DNA of 64,000 nucleotides from Fulvimarina manganoxydans. GTDB lineage: Bacteria > Pseudomonadota > Alphaproteobacteria > Rhizobiales > Rhizobiaceae. Where the stretch lies: the NCBI RefSeq assembly GCF_900176465.1, contig NZ_FWXR01000017.1, positions 42,794 to 106,793 on the forward strand, given 5' to 3'. Below are positions 60,001 to 64,000 of the stretch, piece by piece. The first letter of the stretch is position 1. Each line of letters opens with the position of its first letter. A model generated the notes under the pieces. The model was given only the letters and a program-made list of their open reading frames with translations. It was not told where the DNA came from and did no database searches. The position numbers and the translations under genes are program-made.

Positions 60001-60879
60001 TCAGCCCGGCGTCAATTGCCGGTGGCGCTCGCGCAGAGCCGCCTTCTTGGCTTCATCCGTTCGATCGACACAGGCCGGGCAAGAGACGCCCGGCTCGAAG
60101 GCAGGCGAAGCCCGCTCGGCATCCGATAGGGGCGCACCGCAGGCAAAACAGGCCGTCCAATCGGTTTGCCCCAAGCCGTGTCCCACCGCCACGCGGCCAT
60201 CGAAGACATAGCACTCGCCCTCCCAGCGCGAGTCTTCAGCCGGCACGTCCTCCAAATATTTCAAGATGCCGCCCTTGAGGTGAAAGACGCTCTCGAAGCC
60301 TTTGGCCAGCATGAAGCTCGAGGCCTTTTCGCAGCGAATGCCGCCGGTGCAGAACATGGCGACCTTCTTGTGAACGGAGGGGTCGAGCTTTTCCTCCACA
60401 AAGGCCTTGAACTCGGTGAAGCTGTCGATCGCCGGATCGAGCGCGCCGGCAAAACCGCCGACTTTGGTCTCGTAGCGGTTGCGCGTATCGAGAAGCAGAA
60501 CCTCCGGATCCTCGACAAGCGCGTTCCAGTCGCCCGCCTCCACATAGGTGCCGACCCTATGGGAGGGATTGGCCTCCGACGCCCGCATGGTGATGATCTC
60601 AGGGCGGATGCGGATCTTCAATCGCTGAAACGGCCAGATCTCGGCGCTGGAAAATTTGATCTCCTCGCGCGGCAGCCCAAAGCGCCTATCGAGTTCGCCG
60701 ACGAGGCCCTCGATCGCCTCGGGGCTGCCAGCCATGGTGCCATTGACGCCCTCCGGCGCGATCAGGATCGTGCCTCTGAGGCCGAGCAGGGCGCAGGCCT
60801 CCGTCAAGGAGCGGCGGAGCTCGGGCAGATCCTCAAGCGGCAGAAAACGATAAAAGGCGGCAACGGAAAAGGCGGTCAT
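60001..60879 (-). CDS. trhO: tRNA uridine(34) hydroxylase TrhO (rhodanese-related)
   Basis: A 292-aa protein: an N-terminal acylphosphatase-like part (VAAFYRFLPLEDLPELRRSL), a central rhodanese with VAMFCTGGIRCEKASSFMLA (Cys177, Cys183) and a C-terminal Cys-rich tail with CFACGAPLSD and VSCPACVDR, likely to bind a metal. TrhO hydroxylates U34 of certain tRNAs with oxygen. The start is the ATG at 60879; upstream residues are not family-like. It is convergent with cysG, 20 bases apart. Confidence 0.92.
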   Translation of the reverse strand: MTAFSVAAFYRFLPLEDLPELRRSLTEACALLGLRGTILIAPEGVNGTMAGSPEAIEGLVGELDRRFGLPREEIKFSSAEIWPFQRLKIRIRPEIITMRASEANPSHRVGTYVEAGDWNALVEDPEVLLLDTRNRYETKVGGFAGALDPAIDSFTEFKAFVEEKLDPSVHKKVAMFCTGGIRCEKASSFMLAKGFESVFHLKGGILKYLEDVPAEDSRWEGECYVFDGRVAVGHGLGQTDWTACFACGAPLSDAERASPAFEPGVSCPACVDRTDEAKKAALRERHRQLTPG

Positions 60880-61064
60880 AGGCGCCGTGATAAATCCTCC
60901 CATGCAAAAGGGGAAAGGGGTTTTCGCAAAAGACGCGTCCCTCAAGGCGCTGCTGTGATTGAAAGCCCCTTCTGGACTTGGCCCTGCTCAGGTGACAGGC
61001 CGAGAGGAAGCGCTATGTTGGCGAGACGCGTTTCATCCCAGTTCCTGAACGAATCGTCCCCGCC

Positions 61065-62453
61065 TTGCCCGATCGCCTCCTCGGCTCCGTCCTTCTTCTC
61101 GTTGCGGCCGCCACAGTCCTGCGCGACTGGTTCGCCGTGCCGGGCGCCGCCCCGATCGCGGCGCTCTTGACGCTCGCCTTTCTGATCGTCGCCCTGCCCA
61201 AGGCGAGCGCGTCGCGGCGCACCTTCATGGCTATCGGCGCGGTGCTGGCGCTTCTCGCCTTCGCCACGCGGAAGGATGCGATCCCCCTCATTCTGGACGG
61301 CCTCGGCCAGGGCGCCTTCATCGCGACCTTCTTCATCGCGCTCGCCACCTTGCGAACGCCGGCCGCGACCTCGCCGGCGATCGCGCGATGCGGCGAATAT
61401 CTGGCAAGCCAGCCGCCCGGAAAGCGCTATCTGGCGCTGACCTCCGGTGGCCATCTCTTTTCACTCATTCTGAATTACGGCGCGATCCAACTTCTCGGCG
61501 GCCTGACCGAAAGCATCACCGCCAAGGAGCGCGATCCCGTGCTCCGCGAGATCCGCAATCGGCGCATGCTTCTGGCCATTCAGCGCGGCTTCTGCGCCTC
61601 GCTCTGCTGGTCGCCGCTCGCCTTTGCCATGGCGATCTCCACCTCGGTGGTGCCCGGATCGAGCTGGTCGGGCGCGGCGATCTTTGCAATCTTCAATGCC
61701 GCGCTCCTGACCTTCGTCGGCTGGGCGCTGGATACGATCGTCAAACCGAAATATTCAGGCCCGCGCCCGCGCGTTGTTCCCATCGGCAATTGGCGAGATC
61801 TGAAGCCGCTTCTTCTCCTACTCGTCGTCATCTTTTCCGGCGTCGGCCTTCTGGAGCTTCTCACCGGTTTGCGGATCGTCTCGGTGGTGATGGTCTTCGT
61901 GCCACTCGTGGCGATCGCCTGGCTCTATATCGAAGCCAGGGAAAGCCCCGCCCCCTTGAGGGAAACGGGAACGCGCCTCACCACCATCCTCTTCACCGAA
62001 ATCCCCGCTTATCGCTCCGAAATGGTGCTGCTCGTCATGGCCGGCATCATCGGCTCGCTTGGTTCTGATCTCGCAGTGCCTTTGATCGAGACAGCCGGCA
62101 TCGATCCATCGGGCCTGCCGCCCGCCCTCGTCATCGGCTCTCTGGTCTGGATCATTCCGCTTCTCGGCCAGCTCGGCATGAACCCGATCCTGGCCGTCTC
62201 GCTGTTCGCCCCGCTGCTCCCGACGCCTGAGGCGATGGGCGTCTCGCCCGCCGCCGTCATCTGCGCAATCACGGCCGGCTGGTCGCTGGCCGGGGCCACC
62301 TCGCCTTTTACCGCGACGACCATGCTGATCGGCCGGCTGGGCCATACCACCGCCCTCGAAGTCGGCGTGCGCTGGAACCGGCAGTTCTTCCTCTTCGCCG
62401 CCCTCTGCCTGACCGCCAGCGTTCTCCTCATCATGGCGCTCGCCCCCGCTTGA
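61065..62453 (+). CDS. polytopic membrane protein, transporter-like
   Basis: A 462-aa protein with about 10-12 hydrophobic segments. The repeated features LILNYGAIQLLGGL in the first half and MAGIIGSLGSDLAVPLIETA with GWSLAGATSPFTATTMLIGR in the second suggest an inverted-repeat ion transporter fold (DASS/ArsB/NhaD-like superfamily), where the Ser/Thr/Pro segment would lie at the substrate site. The start is TTG at 61065; no nearby ATG in this frame fits. The assignment to a superfamily is inference. Confidence 0.75.
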   Translation: MPDRLLGSVLLLVAAATVLRDWFAVPGAAPIAALLTLAFLIVALPKASASRRTFMAIGAVLALLAFATRKDAIPLILDGLGQGAFIATFFIALATLRTPAATSPAIARCGEYLASQPPGKRYLALTSGGHLFSLILNYGAIQLLGGLTESITAKERDPVLREIRNRRMLLAIQRGFCASLCWSPLAFAMAISTSVVPGSSWSGAAIFAIFNAALLTFVGWALDTIVKPKYSGPRPRVVPIGNWRDLKPLLLLLVVIFSGVGLLELLTGLRIVSVVMVFVPLVAIAWLYIEARESPAPLRETGTRLTTILFTEIPAYRSEMVLLVMAGIIGSLGSDLAVPLIETAGIDPSGLPPALVIGSLVWIIPLLGQLGMNPILAVSLFAPLLPTPEAMGVSPAAVICAITAGWSLAGATSPFTATTMLIGRLGHTTALEVGVRWNRQFFLFAALCLTASVLLIMALAPA

Positions 62454-62585
62454 CGAGGGGCTGAGCCGCAACCCCATTGCACCCCCTCCGGCACGAGGGA
62501 ACCCGGCGCTGCCGCGCTTTTAGCACCAAGACCCGGCCGAGACCCGTAAGCTCCGGCCGCGTCCTGGCGCCGATGCGGGTTCGGA

Positions 62586-63071
62586 TCAAAGCTGCTGGAG
62601 AATTTCCTCGGCCGAGCTCTTCTCGGCCTGACCAGGCGAGTCCTCGATGGCAAGGCTGGCGACGACGCCATCCTTGACGATCATCGAAAAGCGCTTGGAG
62701 CGAATGCCGAGCATTCCGGCCGAGAGATCGATGTCGAGCCCCGCCGCCTTGACGAATTCGCCATTGCCGTCCGACAGGAACAGGATCTTTCCGCTGGCCT
62801 CCTTTGCCTCTTCCCAGGCCTGCATGACGAAGGGGTCATTGACCGAAACCACGGCGATTTCGTCGACACCCTTGGCGCGGATCTCGTCATTATAGGCCAG
62901 GAAGCCGGGCAGATGGTTCATCGAGCAGGTCGGCGTAAAGGCGCCGGGCACGCCGAACAGGACGACGGTCTTGCCCTTGAAGACATCGTCGGTCGACAGA
63001 TCGGCCATGCCGTCACCCGTCTTCGTGCGGAAGGTTGCGTTGGGAAGCGTATCTCCGACGCCGATGGTCAT
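62586..63071 (-). CDS. peroxiredoxin (Prx5-like)
   Basis: A 161-aa thiol peroxidase starting MTIGVGDTLPNATFRTKTGD, with VPGAFTPTCSMNHLPGF holding the peroxidatic Cys49 in the P-x-x-x-T/S-x-x-C motif. The Prx5 group normally uses a second thiol (glutaredoxin or own Cys); no other Cys is seen in this protein, so it probably depends on an external thiol. AGGAG precedes the ATG at 63071. It is convergent with the membrane protein gene. Confidence 0.95.
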   Translation of the reverse strand: MTIGVGDTLPNATFRTKTGDGMADLSTDDVFKGKTVVLFGVPGAFTPTCSMNHLPGFLAYNDEIRAKGVDEIAVVSVNDPFVMQAWEEAKEASGKILFLSDGNGEFVKAAGLDIDLSAGMLGIRSKRFSMIVKDGVVASLAIEDSPGQAEKSSAEEILQQL

Positions 63072-63469
63072 GATGAAAGTCTCCTTCTGATGCCTAATGT
63101 CGAAGCGATCGGCCATGCCGGCGCAAGGGGTCTTGCCGATCCTGAAGCCTCGGCGCAAGGCAAGAGCCTCTGATCCGCCGACGCCAACGGCCTGATCTCG
63201 CCATCTATGCCAGCAAGCGTCTCTGAGGACCATGGCTTGAGCGATCATCCGCCCCACATGCTGCGGCGCAGCTTCGTGCGTGTCTCAAGATTTGCCGCCT
63301 GCGAAGTATCGCGCCCTGTTCCCGCGACGTTCCGCCAGGCAGCGCGAACGGCCAAGCACCCTCACCCGATCGGCAAAAGGCGAACGACCCGTCACCACGG
63401 CATTCGAGCACGTTTCAGAGCCCACCAGCGACGATGACAAATCAAGCGATTCCATCCGGCCAAAGAGCG
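63072..63469. other. intergenic region upstream of tRNA-Met, no gene seen
   Basis: About 400 bases between the peroxiredoxin and the tRNA promoter. Short frames here look like chance. The promoter of the peroxiredoxin gene should lie at its left end. Confidence 0.5.
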
Positions 63470-63499
63470 TTGACAGACGCCCCACCCCTCCCCTATAGG
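63470..63499 (+). promoter_or_regulatory. promoter of the tRNA-Met gene
   Basis: TTGACA, an 18-base spacer and TATAGG give a near-consensus sigma-70 promoter; transcription would begin near 63506, 24 bases before the mature tRNA. Confidence 0.75.
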
Positions 63500-63529
63500 G
63501 ACGCGGCACGGCGCAACGCACCGACGCGT

Positions 63530-63606
63530 GGCGGAGTAGCTCAGTTGGTTAGAGCAGCGGAATCATAATCCGCGTGTCGGGGGTTCGAGTCCCTCCTCCG
63601 CTACCA
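63530..63606 (+). tRNA. tRNA-Met (anticodon CAT), elongator type
   Basis: 77 bases including the encoded CCA end. The acceptor stem is GGCGGAG with CTCCGCT, the D arm has AGCTCAGTTGGTTAGAGC, the anticodon stem GCGGA and TCCGC closes loop ATCATAA with anticodon CAT, and the T arm has GGTTCGAGTCC. A CAT anticodon also occurs in tRNA-Ile2 (modified C34) and in initiator tRNA; the paired acceptor end speaks against the initiator, and the sequence resembles alphaproteobacterial elongator tRNA-Met. Confidence 0.93.
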
Positions 63607-63873
63607 AAAAACCCCTTATTTCTCAGGTCTTTCAGCGTCCCGCCTCAGTGCGATTGGATGCGACATGCCGGGGTTAGACAGTCGAGTTAGACAATTATGG
63701 TCCCGGCTTGTTCCGTTGGAGCGTGTGGCGCGGCGGCGAATTTGCGACAGATCGGCAGCCGGTTTGAGACAAACTTTTCGAGCGCTCTGGCGCGGCCCCC
63801 CTTCAGTCACGCTGCCTTAAACTATGTCGAGCACGCTAGCAGAATACAAAAGGCATTCCTGCTGGAGGTCGAT

Positions 63874-63927
63874 ATGACGAACCGGAGCTCTGAAACCAAT
63901 GAACCTGACGTTGCCCCTGTGGCTTGA
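63874..63927 (+). pseudogene. 17-codon remnant or leader ORF cut by IS left end
   Basis: ATG at 63874 follows GGAGGTCGAT, a strong ribosome site, but the frame (MTNRSSETNEPDVAPVA) stops after 17 codons at the TGA that begins the presumed insertion-sequence end. It is most likely the start of a gene interrupted by the element. A true short peptide is the alternative. Confidence 0.5.
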
Positions 63928-64000
63928 TCCAGGTTGAAGTTCGTTCTGGCCGATCAATAAGGACCAGAACATGAAGCGCAGCCGTTTCTCCGAAGAGCAG
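63925..64000 (+). mobile_element. left end of an IS3-family insertion sequence (runs off window)
   Basis: The probable terminal repeat starts TGATCCAGGTTGAAGTTCG, beginning with the TG usual for IS3-family ends, 46 bases before the first transposase ORF. The target duplication and right end are outside the window, so the exact edge is a guess. Confidence 0.6.
63971..64000 (+). CDS. IS3-family transposase OrfA, first ten codons
   Basis: The visible start MKRSRFSEEQ is the typical N-terminus of an IS3-family OrfA, a helix-turn-helix protein expressed with OrfB by frameshift. AAGGACC precedes the ATG. The gene is cut by the window edge. Confidence 0.8.
   Translation, partial: MKRSRFSEEQ

Noticed and set aside
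1..64000. CRISPR arrays, prophage or rRNA genes
   Set aside because: No regularly spaced repeats, no phage structural genes and no rRNA-like sequence were seen.

Overview
The window is GC-rich bacterial chromosome from an alphaproteobacterium, most likely of the order Hyphomicrobiales (Rhizobiales). The main evidence is the rpsT / dnaA-dnaN-recF-moeB-like order, a treZ-malQ pair, a YebC and RuvC neighbourhood, a TTAA-N7-TTAA (CtrA-type) site and a GGAAC-N17-GTT (EcfG-type) site. Genus cannot be fixed from sequence alone. Almost all of the window is ordinary coding DNA with short gaps. The only insertion sequence is cut by the right edge.

Layout: 1-2.8 kb, minus-strand treZ-malQ (trehalose and alpha-glucan metabolism). 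3.1-3.7 kb, an RHH-antitoxin/MazF-toxin pair. 3.8-8.5 kb, a zinc metallopeptidase divergent from a 1143-aa transglutaminase-DUF2126 (predicted amidoligase) protein. 8.6-12.4 kb, an alcohol-dehydrogenase-like enzyme, a GGDEF-EAL protein and a NavAb-like sodium channel. 12.4-15.8 kb, a fused circularly permuted ATP-grasp/alpha-E protein translationally coupled to a second transglutaminase. 15.8-17.7 kb, a secreted protein, DUF167, YggT and rpsT. 17.7-18.9 kb is gene-free. 18.9-25.3 kb holds a rhodanese, dnaA, dnaN, recF, a ThiF/MoeB-like protein and a Gfo/Idh oxidoreductase. 25.7-30.0 kb is a PQQ-catabolism-type beta-propeller/cupredoxin-like/ABC exporter module. 30.2-36.2 kb has ruvA and ruvC split by a vapBC toxin-antitoxin, then SleB-like hydrolase, Uma2 nuclease, PaiB-like and YebC proteins. 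36.3-42.1 kb has a GFA protein, a secreted MBL-fold protein, an esterase and two L,D-transpeptidases. 42.3-48.9 kb has DUF2252, a Rieske-FAD oxidoreductase, a CoxE/MoxR pair, a flavin reductase and DUF3140. 49.0-56.0 kb carries stand-alone ATP-grasp, alpha-E and Anbu proteasome-like genes, then a GNAT-C39 peptidase, an RLAN-ATP-grasp ligase and queF. 56.4-63.1 kb has small secreted proteins, a lipoprotein, cysG, trhO, a membrane transporter-like protein and a peroxiredoxin. 63.5-64.0 kb has tRNA-Met and the start of an IS3-type element.

The most notable theme is a concentration of predicted peptide-ligation and proteolysis genes: a DUF2126 amidoligase/transglutaminase with a zinc peptidase, a fused ATP-grasp/alpha-E plus transglutaminase, a split ATP-grasp and alpha-E followed by the Anbu peptidase, and a GNAT-C39/RLAN-ATP-grasp pair. 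These families have been linked by comparative genomics to synthesis of small peptides or peptide tags and their removal, but the substrates are unknown. Having all four architectures within about 52 kb is the best candidate here for a poorly described system. Second-tier points of interest are the vapBC cassette inside ruvC-ruvA with ruvA coupled to the toxin stop codon, and the PQQ-type ABC module that has no PQQ dehydrogenase in view.
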